A stretch of DNA of 29,114 bases, taken from positions 1-29,114 of IMG/VR virus record IMGVR_UViG_3300030104_004495; one strand, written 5' to 3'. The position numbers and the translations under genes were made by a program. The DNA comes from a virus. Numbering within the stretch: position 1 is the first letter of the stretch; each line of letters opens with the position of its first letter. The notes under the pieces were generated by a model. The model was not told the origin of the DNA. It searched no databases and worked only from the letters and a program-made list of their open reading frames with translations. Positions 14,647 through 23,636 of this stretch are shown here, piece by piece.

Positions 14647-14660
14647 ATACTATACTAATA
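14647..14660 (+). promoter_or_regulatory. Late regulatory motif, copy upstream of the tail chaperone
   Basis: A second perfect ATACTATACTAATA, ending on the A of the ATG at 14660. If it is a promoter box the transcript would start inside or after this codon, so the motif may work as a translational or activator site instead. Confidence 0.4.
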
Positions 14661-15322
14661 TGAAAGCAAAAGAAGTTACGATACCAACTAATTGGAAAGA
14701 GATCAAGCTCAAAACCTTTCGAGCGTATCAGCTTATGAAAGAGGCAAAAAGAAAGCTCTCAAACTTGGAGGAGAAAATGATCACGCTTGAATTATTTTGT
14801 GATCTAACAGCTCAGGAAGTGAGATCTCTAAACATTAAGGATCTCAATAAGCTCTACGAGGATCTAACTAAGATCTTAAGTTCTGATCAAGCTCAGTTCA
14901 AGTTTGAGCAAACTTTCAAATTTAATGACAAGGAGTTTGGCTTTATACCAAATTTGAGCAAGATCTCTACTGGAGAGTGGGCCGATTTTGAGGAGTTTAT
15001 GAAGCAAGGAGGATACTGGAAAAATGTTCACAAGATCATGGCTATACTTTGGAGGCCGATCAAAGATCAATACAAGGAAAAGTATTCAATCGAGGCTTAT
15101 TCAGATACCCATGTGAGCGATCACAGCGAGGCTTTTCTCGACTTAGGAATGGATAAAGTGATCGGAGCACAAGCTTTTTTTTTGCGTTTAGGGACCGACT
15201 TGTCAATGATTTCGCTAACCTCTACAACCAAACGGAAGCTGGAGAAAGCGAGAGCGAATCTGACGGATACCATAACTCAGTCGCAGAAAAATACGGCTGG
15301 TATAACTCGCTGGCTATCATGA
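14660..15322 (+). CDS. Tail assembly chaperone, short (zero-frame) form
   Basis: A 220-residue helical protein starting MKAKEVTIPTNWKEIKLKTF, a typical opening of phage tail chaperones (gpG-like), with YWKNVHKIMAILWRPIKDQY near residues 116-135. The zero frame crosses T9 at 15175-15183; the following 46 residues are low-complexity Ser/Thr/Arg/Lys and look unlike the rest. A much better reading appears in the -1 frame (next entry). Chaperones coat the tape measure during tail assembly. It opens the tail block. Confidence 0.7.
   Translation: MKAKEVTIPTNWKEIKLKTFRAYQLMKEAKRKLSNLEEKMITLELFCDLTAQEVRSLNIKDLNKLYEDLTKILSSDQAQFKFEQTFKFNDKEFGFIPNLSKISTGEWADFEEFMKQGGYWKNVHKIMAILWRPIKDQYKEKYSIEAYSDTHVSDHSEAFLDLGMDKVIGAQAFFLRLGTDLSMISLTSTTKRKLEKARANLTDTITQSQKNTAGITRWLS
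15175..15183 (+). promoter_or_regulatory. T9 slippery site for -1 frameshifting
   Basis: Nine consecutive T read as GCT TTT TTT TTG in the zero frame. Re-reading one T gives TTT GCG TTT AGG and a long, protein-like -1 frame. If the run were eight T the two frames would be one continuous gene, so a homopolymer error is the alternative. Confidence 0.6.
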
Positions 15323-15465
15323 GTGGAGAGAATTTCCTGGCCTTAGAGGAGGTTACTAAAAAGCCTATATACGAAAGCTTGATGTGGCTTTCATGGCTTA
15401 AGGATAAGAACGAGGAGGAGGTTAGACGCTTCAATAATGCAAATACTAATACTTATAAAACATGA
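15181..15465 (+). CDS. Tail assembly chaperone, -1 frameshift extension (gpGT-like)
   Basis: From the T run the -1 frame stays open for 94 codons, reading FAFRDRLVNDFANLYNQTEA, then EKYGWYNSLAIMSGENFLAL and EVTKKPIYESLMWLSWLKDK, ending at TGA 15463-15465. It has no start of its own, and its stop overlaps the next ATG (ATGA), as expected for a real gene end. The predicted fused product is about 268 residues. Lambda G/GT and many siphoviruses make both forms by -1 slippage, and the ratio matters for tail assembly. Confidence 0.75.
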   Translation, partial: FAFRDRLVNDFANLYNQTEAGESESESDGYHNSVAEKYGWYNSLAIMSGENFLALEEVTKKPIYESLMWLSWLKDKNEEEVRRFNNANTNTYKT

Positions 15466-16025
15466 GCCCAGTAATACAAAATTCATATCAAGCCAATCCG
15501 ATAACCTGGAATGTAATATACGATCAGCTGAAAGCTTATTACGATCAACATTACTTTGTAAAAACCTTTTCTTTTGGCCAGGTGGATCTTATGGATCTTG
15601 ATAAACAAACGATCTTTCCTTTAGTGCATGTGATCCCAGGATCGGTATCAATAGAGAAAGGCGTTCAAACTATGAACATGGAGATCATGTGTGCCGATCT
15701 TTTACACCAAAAGGAAAACAAGGAGGAGCGTATGGTTGAGATCTTAAGCGATACGCTGAGAAACCTCCAGGATCTTGACGCTGAGATAAGGCATGGTTTT
15801 ACTATATTCAAAAGAGAGCAAGAGATCGAAGTGGATCTACCAGTTAGTATGACACCTTTCATGGAGGAGTATAAAAATGTTCTTGTTGGATATAACGCAA
15901 GCTATGTGATCAATACTCCGTATCAATCTAAGGCTTGCATACAACCAACTGATGAAAAGATCGATAAACAATTTGTTGAGGCTGATAATATGAAGCCAAG
16001 ATACCCAAGAGTTCCGAGAATATGA
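15462..16025 (+). CDS. Tail terminator/completion protein candidate
   Basis: A 187-residue protein starting in the ATGA overlap of the chaperone extension. It has an alpha/beta N-terminus (IYDQLKAYYDQHYFVKTFSF), a strand FPLVHVIPGSVSIEKGV, and MEIMCADLLHQKENKEERMV followed by a helix, the order seen in tail-terminator-like proteins where subunit-length alpha/beta folds cap the tail tube. Family assignment is by position and general shape only. Overlaps the next gene by 4 bases. Confidence 0.5.
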   Translation: MSPVIQNSYQANPITWNVIYDQLKAYYDQHYFVKTFSFGQVDLMDLDKQTIFPLVHVIPGSVSIEKGVQTMNMEIMCADLLHQKENKEERMVEILSDTLRNLQDLDAEIRHGFTIFKREQEIEVDLPVSMTPFMEEYKNVLVGYNASYVINTPYQSKACIQPTDEKIDKQFVEADNMKPRYPRVPRI

Positions 16026-16579
16026 AAAGAGATCTTGAACATACTTTTGAATTGCTTTCCGATTTCGGAGATAAGGTTGTGGCTAAGGCTCAGCAAAATC
16101 TCGAAAAGAAAAGATCAAAGAAAACTCGTAGAGGATATGCAACAAAGAGATCCACTAACGCTTCAGGGAGGCTCTCTCGCTCTTTATTTTGGGGGTTTGA
16201 TAGAACAGCTCCGAGCTTCAACTTTGGAGCTTCAGGAAAGGCTGGAAAATATGCTCAGTATGTTGAGCATGGTAGAGGCCCAGGAAAGCAACCTCCACTT
16301 AGATCAATCCTTAATTGGATCAAGATCAAGCCACTCAGGCCGAGAGATCTTACTTCAGGTAAATTCATAAAGAAAACACCAGCCACTTTGGAGAGTATGG
16401 CTTATTTGATCGCTCGAAAAATTGGTAGATACGGAACTGAAGCAACAAACTTTTATACTGACGCTTTCATTGAGGAGTATAAAAAATTAGATAAAAATAT
16501 ACAAGATGTTTTCGCAGCTGATGTTGAACTTACAATAGACGCAGCTTTGAGCTCTCTTGATAACTTAAAAATTGGATAA
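16022..16579 (+). CDS. HK97 gp10-like neck/tail-completion protein
   Basis: A 185-residue basic protein. YAQYVEHGRGPGKQPPL followed by RSILNWIKIKPLRPRD is the characteristic core of HK97-gp10-like head-tail joining proteins (the Y..Y.E.G...  glycine-rich turn, then an amphipathic helix). The N-terminal helix is Lys/Arg-rich (KAQQNLEKKRSKKTRRGYAT). It likely sits at the neck between connector and tail tube. Start overlaps the upstream gene by 4 bases; the stop abuts the next ATG. Confidence 0.65.
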   Translation: MKRDLEHTFELLSDFGDKVVAKAQQNLEKKRSKKTRRGYATKRSTNASGRLSRSLFWGFDRTAPSFNFGASGKAGKYAQYVEHGRGPGKQPPLRSILNWIKIKPLRPRDLTSGKFIKKTPATLESMAYLIARKIGRYGTEATNFYTDAFIEEYKKLDKNIQDVFAADVELTIDAALSSLDNLKIG

Positions 16580-18031
16580 ATGGCGATAGTAGTTCAACAA
16601 CAACCTGGAAATTTTGAGCCGATCGGCCGAGAGCTGATCATGGTAGCAACAAGCACTAATGTATCAAACGATAAGTTTAACTTTGTATTCGATGTTAAGG
16701 ACGGAGCTGGGAACTTGATAGCACGAGTTCTGATCGCTCCTAACGCTTCAAATGCTGGGGTATTTAATTATCGAGAATTACTCCAGGATCAACTCTCCAG
16801 CGAGCTCTTAACAAATAATGGAGGAACAAATGGCTTTGTAGGCTTCACTCCTTATCAGCCAAACCCTACTGACTTTTACCAATACTATAACGGAAAATCA
16901 ATAGTAGCGTATGAAATTGAGATCGGAGAAAGCTACGCAGCCTCTCCAGCTGATTCTCCGATAGTGTATCCAAACTTAGCAAATAAAGTAGGGTTGATTT
17001 TCCTTGGATCTTTGAGGCCATACTTTGGTTTTGTAAATAATGGAGGAGTAGATTACAACATGACTTCAGGCTTATCTCGAATGTTGTCAGATCGGACATC
17101 ACTCAATCCTGATCACTCTGTTTTCGCTCCGTATTGTGATGAGCCTCCAAGTGCTTCAGGAACTTTTGGTGTATCAGTAGAGAGAGTAAATTCTAAAAGC
17201 TGGAGATCGCTTGAGCTACCGAGCTCGGCTTTGCTTTCAGGTAATGCTTGGAATCAAATCACTTATCAAATTAAAAAGAAAGACGGAACAATAATAACTC
17301 ATACTTTTGCTGTGCCTCAAGCTTCAGGAACACTTACTCCTGGAGATCATTTTTGTAGGATCCCAGCTGGCCCAGCAAACTTATCAATGGTAGATAATCA
17401 TATACCAGTAACTGATCAACCTAACACGATTGGCGAGGATATGGAATGGTATCGCTTTTATGCTTCAAGCTCTATAAGTCCAGGGATCAGATCATGGTAT
17501 TACTATTTTGTTTGGGACGCTAATAGCTGTGGAGGGATCAACCGATCAAAGTTCAATCAAGCTACGATCATGTGGGAAAATACAAGAGGAGGCTTTGACT
17601 ATTTTGACTTCAATATGAGAAGAACAATTACTGATACTATGAAAAGAAAAAACTATCGTAAAGTTCTTGGAAACTATTACCAAACTGACGGATCAGGATC
17701 AGGCCTTACTGGAGCTTTTGATTACGAGGCGTATGATCATGCTCTCCAGCCGAGCCAAGTATATACAACAAGATCCTGGAGGCTTTCTACTGACTATCTT
17801 ACTGAGCTTGATTATATGAGCATACAAAGTTTATTTACAAGCCAAAAAGTGTGGATCCTTACTTATCTCGATACTGGAGTAAATGGTGGATCAATCACAA
17901 ACTTAGGCCGAAAAGCAATACCAGTAAATATAACGGACACTAATTTCGGACTTATTCAAATGGCTGGAAAGAAACCAGCTACTCTTACTATTAACTTGGC
18001 TCAAAGCCAAAACAGATACTACCCAAGATAA
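16580..18031 (+). CDS. Tail structural protein (distal-tail candidate)
   Basis: A 483-residue beta-rich protein with repeated aromatic strands (FNFVFDVKDGAGNLIARVLI; MEWYRFYASS; IRSWYYYFVWDANSCGG; YDHALQPSQVYTTRSWRLST). There are no enzymatic motifs. Its place just before the 1137-residue tail-tip protein suggests a distal tail or baseplate hub component joining the tube to the adhesin. The C-terminus (KPATLTINLAQSQNRYYPR) overlaps the next ATG by one base. Function is by context. Confidence 0.6.
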   Translation: MAIVVQQQPGNFEPIGRELIMVATSTNVSNDKFNFVFDVKDGAGNLIARVLIAPNASNAGVFNYRELLQDQLSSELLTNNGGTNGFVGFTPYQPNPTDFYQYYNGKSIVAYEIEIGESYAASPADSPIVYPNLANKVGLIFLGSLRPYFGFVNNGGVDYNMTSGLSRMLSDRTSLNPDHSVFAPYCDEPPSASGTFGVSVERVNSKSWRSLELPSSALLSGNAWNQITYQIKKKDGTIITHTFAVPQASGTLTPGDHFCRIPAGPANLSMVDNHIPVTDQPNTIGEDMEWYRFYASSSISPGIRSWYYYFVWDANSCGGINRSKFNQATIMWENTRGGFDYFDFNMRRTITDTMKRKNYRKVLGNYYQTDGSGSGLTGAFDYEAYDHALQPSQVYTTRSWRLSTDYLTELDYMSIQSLFTSQKVWILTYLDTGVNGGSITNLGRKAIPVNITDTNFGLIQMAGKKPATLTINLAQSQNRYYPR

Positions 18032-21000
18032 TGGCTAAAAAAGGAGAGATACTATTACGAGTTTGGGATCAGGTTACTGACGAGCCGATCACGCTTGATA
18101 TATTTGAGAACATATCGATCGCTACCACTTTTCAATTTTCTAACATACAAGATTGGGCCAAAACTCACAGCTCTTTTTCTCAAAGCTTCAGGCTACCAGG
18201 ATCCACTAAAAACAATAACTTTTTTGGCCAGGCTTATGATATAAATGTAACGATTGATACAAATAACTTCAATCCAAAATTAAAAGTCCAGGCCTGGCTT
18301 GAATATGAAACAATACCGATCCTAAAAGGATACCTCCAGCTGAAAAATGTAATAGTTCAAAAAGGCCAGTTCGCTGAATATGATGTTTGTATTTTTGGAG
18401 ATGTTTCTAACCTTGCTACTTCGATCGGAGATAAAAAGCTACAAGATTATTGCACTTATCTTTCAAGCCTTAATCACGAGTTTAAGCATGACGAGATAGT
18501 AGATAGTTGGAGTGGTAATCTCTTTGGAGGGAAAGTGGTGTATCCACTAATCGATTATGGCCAACAGCTTCAGTATTGGAACGGAGTTATAGTTCCAGGA
18601 ACAACTCCTATGGACGATTACGGAGCTCCAGTTCCACTTAATTGTTTTAAGCCAGCCTTAAGGGTTAAAGATCTTTTACAAGGGATCTTTGAGGAGGAGG
18701 GTTATACTTATAGTAGCGACTTCTTTGATAATGATCCAACCTACGGAAAATTGATCATACCTTTTCCTGGCCGAGCAAGTTCGGTGTTTGAGGAGGGAGC
18801 TCAGAACGAGGACGATCACGAATTTATATGCGTTGTTCCACAAGGAACAAACCCAGCTTTTAGTTCAGGCTATCAGCAAAGAGCTCCAGTATCAGGAGGC
18901 TGGACTACCAACTCAGCTGACGGAGGTAGAGATATAGCTGGAAATCTTGTAACATTAACTGACGCTGAGGGATATACTTTTCAAGCTTATAAAGTTCCAT
19001 ACTCAAGTTTCTATATATTTTACTACAAGGTAGTTCTCGCTAATATGCCGAGCCTTGGAATGATGTGGAATCACGATGTTTATATGCGTATGGTTTCATG
19101 TCCTGACGCAAATTTTGCAGCTGGTAATACCTCAGTAATATACTCCTCTCCAGCAACTAATATGTGGGTAGGCCAGCAAACGATCCAATCAACTGGAGGA
19201 GGGAACTTTTCGATCCCTTTGCAAGAGGATCACTATGTAAGAGTAGAGCTGTGGCACAATGAGGGAAACGCTGGATTGGGCCAGTTCATGAATTATATTA
19301 CTTACGCAAACCTACTGACAAATGGCTTTCCGAATGACGGATCTTACTTTTTTGTTAAGCCGATCTACTCGCTTTCTTTTGGTATGCAATTAGATATGTG
19401 TCAGCTCGCTCCTGATCTTAAAGCGATCGATCTCTTGAGCTCTTTGCAAAAAATGTTTAACCTTGTTATTTTGCCTGATCCTCAGGATCCTAACAACTTA
19501 ATTATTGAGCCATACAACGATTGGATCGCTTCAGGAGATTTCGTGGATTGGACGCACAAGTTAGATCTTGAAAAAGATATACAGATCAAGCCTACAACTG
19601 AGCTTCAAACAGCTGAGCTCCTTTTCACTTATAAGGAGGACGCTGATGTATTGAATGAGCTCGTTCAAAATACTACTCAAAGAGTTTACGGAGAGAAAAA
19701 AATTGATTCTACTAACAATGATTTTGCAAAAGGCGAATACAAGGTGGAGATCGAGTTTTCTCCTACGCCTTGCAACGCCATGATCGGCTCAGTAAATGGA
19801 GTTTTCTTACCTAAGCTTTTCGATCAGGAAAGCAACGCAATCGACTTCAAGCCAAGGATCTTACAATACAATGGACTTGTTCCAGCTGGAGGTGGAAATA
19901 CTTGGTATCTTGACGATCAAGGAGGAGGAGGGATCGGCTACTCAACTCATACTGATTACCCAAATGTTTCGCACTTTGAGGATCCAGTTCCTTTTGTTGA
20001 TTCGCTTGATATTAACTTCGGTATGGAAACTTTGCTCCAGCCTGGAGTTCCCTCAACAAATACTTTATACAAAGTTTACTGGGAACGATTTATTGACGAG
20101 ATCTACTCAAGCCAGGCCAAGATCCTGATTGCTAACTTTAGGCTTACAAGTGCTGATATTTTTAAGTTTCAATTTAACGACAAGATATTTATCAAGGATA
20201 GTTATTACCGAGTAAATAAGATCAATGGTTGGACTATAAATGATAACGAAACTACTCAGGTAGAGCTTTTGAAATTACCTGAACTTACTTTCGGCTGTTT
20301 CTATACTCCAGCATATAGCACGATTAACGGACAAATAATGTTCCAAGATCCAGCTGGAACAACTGGCTTAGTCGGTAATCAACTTTGCTGTGAATTTCAT
20401 GGCTATAACTGGCAACTCGGTGGAGGAGGAGGAGCTGCAACTTATGGCTGCTACTACAATAATATAATTATAGTAGGCCCAGTAGATCCAGTAGGCCCAG
20501 TAGGGCCAGTAGGGCCAGTAGGGCCAATGCCTGGAGGAACTGGCCCAGGAACTTCAGTTGTTGGAGTAGGAGGAGGAGGAGATCTCAATGGTAATACTAA
20601 AACTCAAGGAGGATCTCCAGCAAACGCTGTGGCTTTGAATAGGAGCTCTCACAATATGATCTTGTCAGGATCTCAAAAAATAGATCAAAACATACGAGGA
20701 TCAGGTAATGTAATTTCAGGCTCAGATATTGAAACAAACAACGCTTCAAATAATTGTATGGTTACTGGAAAGCGAAACAAGATCTCAGTTACTGACGATC
20801 GCTTAAAAGCTGAAAACCCAAGCACAGCCAATTTAATGAGTGCGAATGTTTCAGGGATCAATGGAGAGGCTCAAAGAAAAGGAGAGTGGGCCTTAGGTGG
20901 AGGGAAAAGGTTTGGTAGAGATTATTCTGAGGAGAGAAACGGACGAAATAATCATGGTAAGATTTTGTTCCTGGCTGAGGGTGTTCCAGCTCTTGACGAA

Positions 21001-21444
21001 AAGCTTAAAAAATATAAACTTAAATTTTTATTACAAGGCGATTATGATAGTCAAATGTATTTCGATAAGGACACAGCCTGGATCTTAGAGAATAAAATTG
21101 TAATGAGTTTTAAGCAAGGTAATTTTACAAGTATGATTCCTGAAGCTTTTAACGATTATAACTTAGTATGGAGAGATCAGACGAGCGATTATCAAGTTAA
21201 GGCTCAGCTGGGAACAAATGTATTTGAAACTTCAAGAGGATCCTGGAGCATATACTATAACCCTATTGCAAATGTTGGGATCGAGATGTGGTTAATCTAT
21301 AATGGAAAAGAGCAAGTTCCTGAATTTATTACAGCAAGCTTAACGCTTACTTATACTCAGATCAAGCCTTTCAAAGGAGATATAGTAAACCCTGAAATAC
21401 CAAAACCTCCAGGAGAGGGTGAGGAGCCTAAACCAAAGAAGTAG
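18031..21444 (+). CDS. Tail-tip/adhesin protein with collagen-like linker
   Basis: An 1137-residue protein. The N-terminal ~110 residues (SFRLPGSTKNNNFF, ITLDIFENISIATTFQF) and mid-region (PPLDLEKDIQIKP-like tail-hub strands, KIFIKDSYYRVNKINGWTIN at ~710-735) look like a tail-associated hub. At ~815-832 six tripeptides VGP/VDP form a collagen-like linker, then a Gly-rich segment, then an Asn/Ser/Gly-rich beta-solenoid-like stretch (NMILSGSQKIDQNIRGSGNV; NNCMVTGKRNKIS). The last ~200 residues form a separate domain ending in Pro/Lys (PPGEGEEPKPKK). Likely receptor-binding or tail-tip protein. It precedes the tape measure, the reverse of the usual order. Confidence 0.65.
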   Translation: MAKKGEILLRVWDQVTDEPITLDIFENISIATTFQFSNIQDWAKTHSSFSQSFRLPGSTKNNNFFGQAYDINVTIDTNNFNPKLKVQAWLEYETIPILKGYLQLKNVIVQKGQFAEYDVCIFGDVSNLATSIGDKKLQDYCTYLSSLNHEFKHDEIVDSWSGNLFGGKVVYPLIDYGQQLQYWNGVIVPGTTPMDDYGAPVPLNCFKPALRVKDLLQGIFEEEGYTYSSDFFDNDPTYGKLIIPFPGRASSVFEEGAQNEDDHEFICVVPQGTNPAFSSGYQQRAPVSGGWTTNSADGGRDIAGNLVTLTDAEGYTFQAYKVPYSSFYIFYYKVVLANMPSLGMMWNHDVYMRMVSCPDANFAAGNTSVIYSSPATNMWVGQQTIQSTGGGNFSIPLQEDHYVRVELWHNEGNAGLGQFMNYITYANLLTNGFPNDGSYFFVKPIYSLSFGMQLDMCQLAPDLKAIDLLSSLQKMFNLVILPDPQDPNNLIIEPYNDWIASGDFVDWTHKLDLEKDIQIKPTTELQTAELLFTYKEDADVLNELVQNTTQRVYGEKKIDSTNNDFAKGEYKVEIEFSPTPCNAMIGSVNGVFLPKLFDQESNAIDFKPRILQYNGLVPAGGGNTWYLDDQGGGGIGYSTHTDYPNVSHFEDPVPFVDSLDINFGMETLLQPGVPSTNTLYKVYWERFIDEIYSSQAKILIANFRLTSADIFKFQFNDKIFIKDSYYRVNKINGWTINDNETTQVELLKLPELTFGCFYTPAYSTINGQIMFQDPAGTTGLVGNQLCCEFHGYNWQLGGGGGAATYGCYYNNIIIVGPVDPVGPVGPVGPVGPMPGGTGPGTSVVGVGGGGDLNGNTKTQGGSPANAVALNRSSHNMILSGSQKIDQNIRGSGNVISGSDIETNNASNNCMVTGKRNKISVTDDRLKAENPSTANLMSANVSGINGEAQRKGEWALGGGKRFGRDYSEERNGRNNHGKILFLAEGVPALDEKLKKYKLKFLLQGDYDSQMYFDKDTAWILENKIVMSFKQGNFTSMIPEAFNDYNLVWRDQTSDYQVKAQLGTNVFETSRGSWSIYYNPIANVGIEMWLIYNGKEQVPEFITASLTLTYTQIKPFKGDIVNPEIPKPPGEGEEPKPKK
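20473..20526 (+). repeat. Six 9-bp tandem repeats encoding VGP/VDP
   Basis: GTAGGCCCA / GTAGATCCA / GTAGGGCCA units repeat six times in frame in the tail-tip gene, giving a collagen-like linker. Such runs vary in copy number by slippage and can tune linker length between hub and receptor-binding domain. Confidence 0.85.
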
Positions 21445-21491
21445 ATACAATGACATTAAAAGAATTATAACAACGCTTAAAACGCTTAAAA

Positions 21492-23606
21492 ATGGCTAAA
21501 AAATATATAGTAGAGCTTGAGATTGACGGAGTAAAAGAGAGTGTTCAAAATATGGAGCAACTTGAAACTACTGTTGCCGATCTTGAGAATCAGTTAAAAC
21601 AAGCCGACTTCGGATCGGAGGAGTTCAAAAAATTAAGTGGAGAGCTGGGAAAAGCAAAAGGAGAACTTAACCAATTTCAAAGAGAGATTGACGCTCTTGA
21701 TCCAACAGCTAAGGCTGAGCAATTTGTAAAGTTTGCCGAGGGAATAAGTGGAGGTTTTGCAATCGCTACTGGAGCTATGGCTGTGTTCGGAGGCAAGAAC
21801 GAGGAGCTTGAGAAAACAATGGTTAAAGTTCAGGGAGCTATCGCAATCGCTGTGGGGATCCGACAAATAGCTGAAAGTAAGTTAATCGAAACGCTTTCTC
21901 GATCAGCTGTCGGACAAGGCTTGCTCTCAGCTGCAACAGCCACTTATACTTTTGTTACTGGAGCTGCAAGCACAGCACTTAAAGTATTCAGGCTTGCTCT
22001 TGTATCAACTGGGATCGGAGCAATAGTAGTAGCTGTTGGTATGCTTGTCGCTAATTTTGACAAGCTCTACGGAGCCTTAAAGTTCGTAGCTGAATTTATG
22101 ATCAACACAGTTGTCGGAGCTTTTAACCTTGTTATTGACGGAGTTAATTGGATCATAAAACAACTGAATAAAATACCAGGAGTAAGTATCGGAATGATCG
22201 ACAGCATGGAAAAGGTTTCGTTCGCTTCAAAAGAGGCAGCTGATACTACTCAACAATATGCTGACGAGCTGGATAAACTTAAGGCAGCACAAGAGGCTGC
22301 TACTCAAGCTGCTGACGATCACATGAAAGCCTTAAATCGAGAGCTTGCTCTTATGGAGGCAAGAGGAGAATCTGAGGCTGCAATCTTAGCCATGAAAAGA
22401 GAGATCCTGGAGGCTGCTGTAAATGAAGCTATCGCTACCGAGGTTGCTATTGAGCAACAGCTTGCACTTGCTCAGGCTGCTATGGAGGCGAACAAGGCTC
22501 TCCTGGCTCGAAAAGCTGAGGAGGAGGGCAAGAGTGTGGACGATGTATTGGCTGATCTTGGATTGGCTAATCCTAAAGAAATAGAAAAGGCCTTAAACGA
22601 TGCAAAAAACGCAAGGCTGGACGCTGAGAATAACCTCGCAGTATTTGAAGCTGAGATCAATACAAAAAGGAGAGAAACAAGAAATAAACAAAGAGAGGAG
22701 GAGGAGGCTGAGGAGCAAAAGAAAAAAGAGGAGGAGGCTGCAAAGCTTGAGGAGAAAAAACAGCAAATGCTGGACGAGGCTGAGCAACTCAAAGCTCTCC
22801 AGGACGAGCTCGCACTTATGGCTGTTGAGGACGCTTTTGAAAGATCAGCTCTTGAGCTTGAACAACAAATGGCTGCCGATCTTGCTCAGATCGAACAAGC
22901 TGAAAATTTTGAGGAACAAAAACTCTTGATCGAGGAGAAGTATAAAAAATTAAGTGAGGATCTACAAGCTGAGCACATAAAATTCAAAGAGGATAAACAA
23001 AAAGAGGCCGATCAGGAGGCTCTTGATACAGCTGTTGCTGTTGAGGAGGCGAAACAACAAATCGCTCAGGACGGACTTAATGCTCTTAGTAGCTTGGTTG
23101 ATCTAATTGGAGGAGAGGGAAAGAGAGCAAAGAATATACAAAAGGCGATCGCAATCGCTCAAATAGCAATCGATACAGCCAAGGCTATAAGTTCAGCAAT
23201 CGCTGGAGCTACAGCTGCTGCTGCTGCTACTGGGCCAGCTGCTCCTTTTACAATGGTAGCTTACATCGCTTCAGGAATTGCAACAGTTCTCGCAAATGTA
23301 GTAACAGCACGAAATATATTGAAAGAGGCTGACAGCGTTGAGATCCCTGGAGGTGGATCCGAGGGTGGAGGAGGAGGAGGATCAGGCCCAGCTCCAACAG
23401 CTCAGGCTCAAGGATCAGCTCCTGATCCAGGAAGTGGTTTACAAAATATGCTACAAGGTGGAGGTATAGATTTTAGCTTTTTAGCTAATGGAGATACCTC
23501 TCAAATTGGAGGAGCTGTTCCTCCAGTTCAGGCTTATGTATTAGAAAGTGATGTAACCACAAGCCAGGAGGCTGTTCAAAGGATCGAGGATCAAGCAACT
23601 ATATAA
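21492..23606 (+). CDS. Tape measure protein
   Basis: A 704-residue protein. N-terminal coiled coil (MEQLETTVADLENQLKQADF), a long hydrophobic Ala/Gly/Val stretch (GFAIATGAMAVFGG at ~75-88 and LALVSTGIGAIVVAVGMLVA near 168-187), a central ~250-residue alpha-helical coil rich in Glu/Lys/Ala, a second hydrophobic region (AGATAAAAATGPAAPFTMVA at ~575-595) and a Gly-rich linker. This is the classic tape-measure pattern that sets tail length; at ~0.15 nm per residue it predicts a tail of about 105 nm. A 10-bp tandem repeat (ACGCTTAAAA twice) sits directly upstream of the start. Confidence 0.85.
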   Translation: MAKKYIVELEIDGVKESVQNMEQLETTVADLENQLKQADFGSEEFKKLSGELGKAKGELNQFQREIDALDPTAKAEQFVKFAEGISGGFAIATGAMAVFGGKNEELEKTMVKVQGAIAIAVGIRQIAESKLIETLSRSAVGQGLLSAATATYTFVTGAASTALKVFRLALVSTGIGAIVVAVGMLVANFDKLYGALKFVAEFMINTVVGAFNLVIDGVNWIIKQLNKIPGVSIGMIDSMEKVSFASKEAADTTQQYADELDKLKAAQEAATQAADDHMKALNRELALMEARGESEAAILAMKREILEAAVNEAIATEVAIEQQLALAQAAMEANKALLARKAEEEGKSVDDVLADLGLANPKEIEKALNDAKNARLDAENNLAVFEAEINTKRRETRNKQREEEEAEEQKKKEEEAAKLEEKKQQMLDEAEQLKALQDELALMAVEDAFERSALELEQQMAADLAQIEQAENFEEQKLLIEEKYKKLSEDLQAEHIKFKEDKQKEADQEALDTAVAVEEAKQQIAQDGLNALSSLVDLIGGEGKRAKNIQKAIAIAQIAIDTAKAISSAIAGATAAAAATGPAAPFTMVAYIASGIATVLANVVTARNILKEADSVEIPGGGSEGGGGGGSGPAPTAQAQGSAPDPGSGLQNMLQGGGIDFSFLANGDTSQIGGAVPPVQAYVLESDVTTSQEAVQRIEDQATI

Positions 23607-23636
23607 AATGAGTAATAACTATAAATTAAAATAATC

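Noticed and set aside
16035-16370. Alternative 111-residue plus-strand frame
   Set aside because: Wholly inside the gp10-like gene, which has a clear family pattern; a shadow frame.
20473-20526. Tandem repeats that might be a CRISPR array
   Set aside because: Units are 9 bp, in frame and without spacers; they encode a VGP linker.
4032-21492. Similar CTTAAAACxCTTAAAAATG strings at 4034, 9671 and 21473
   Set aside because: Two are ordinary coding sequence for LKTLKN and the third is a short tandem repeat; chance plus A-rich leaders explains it.
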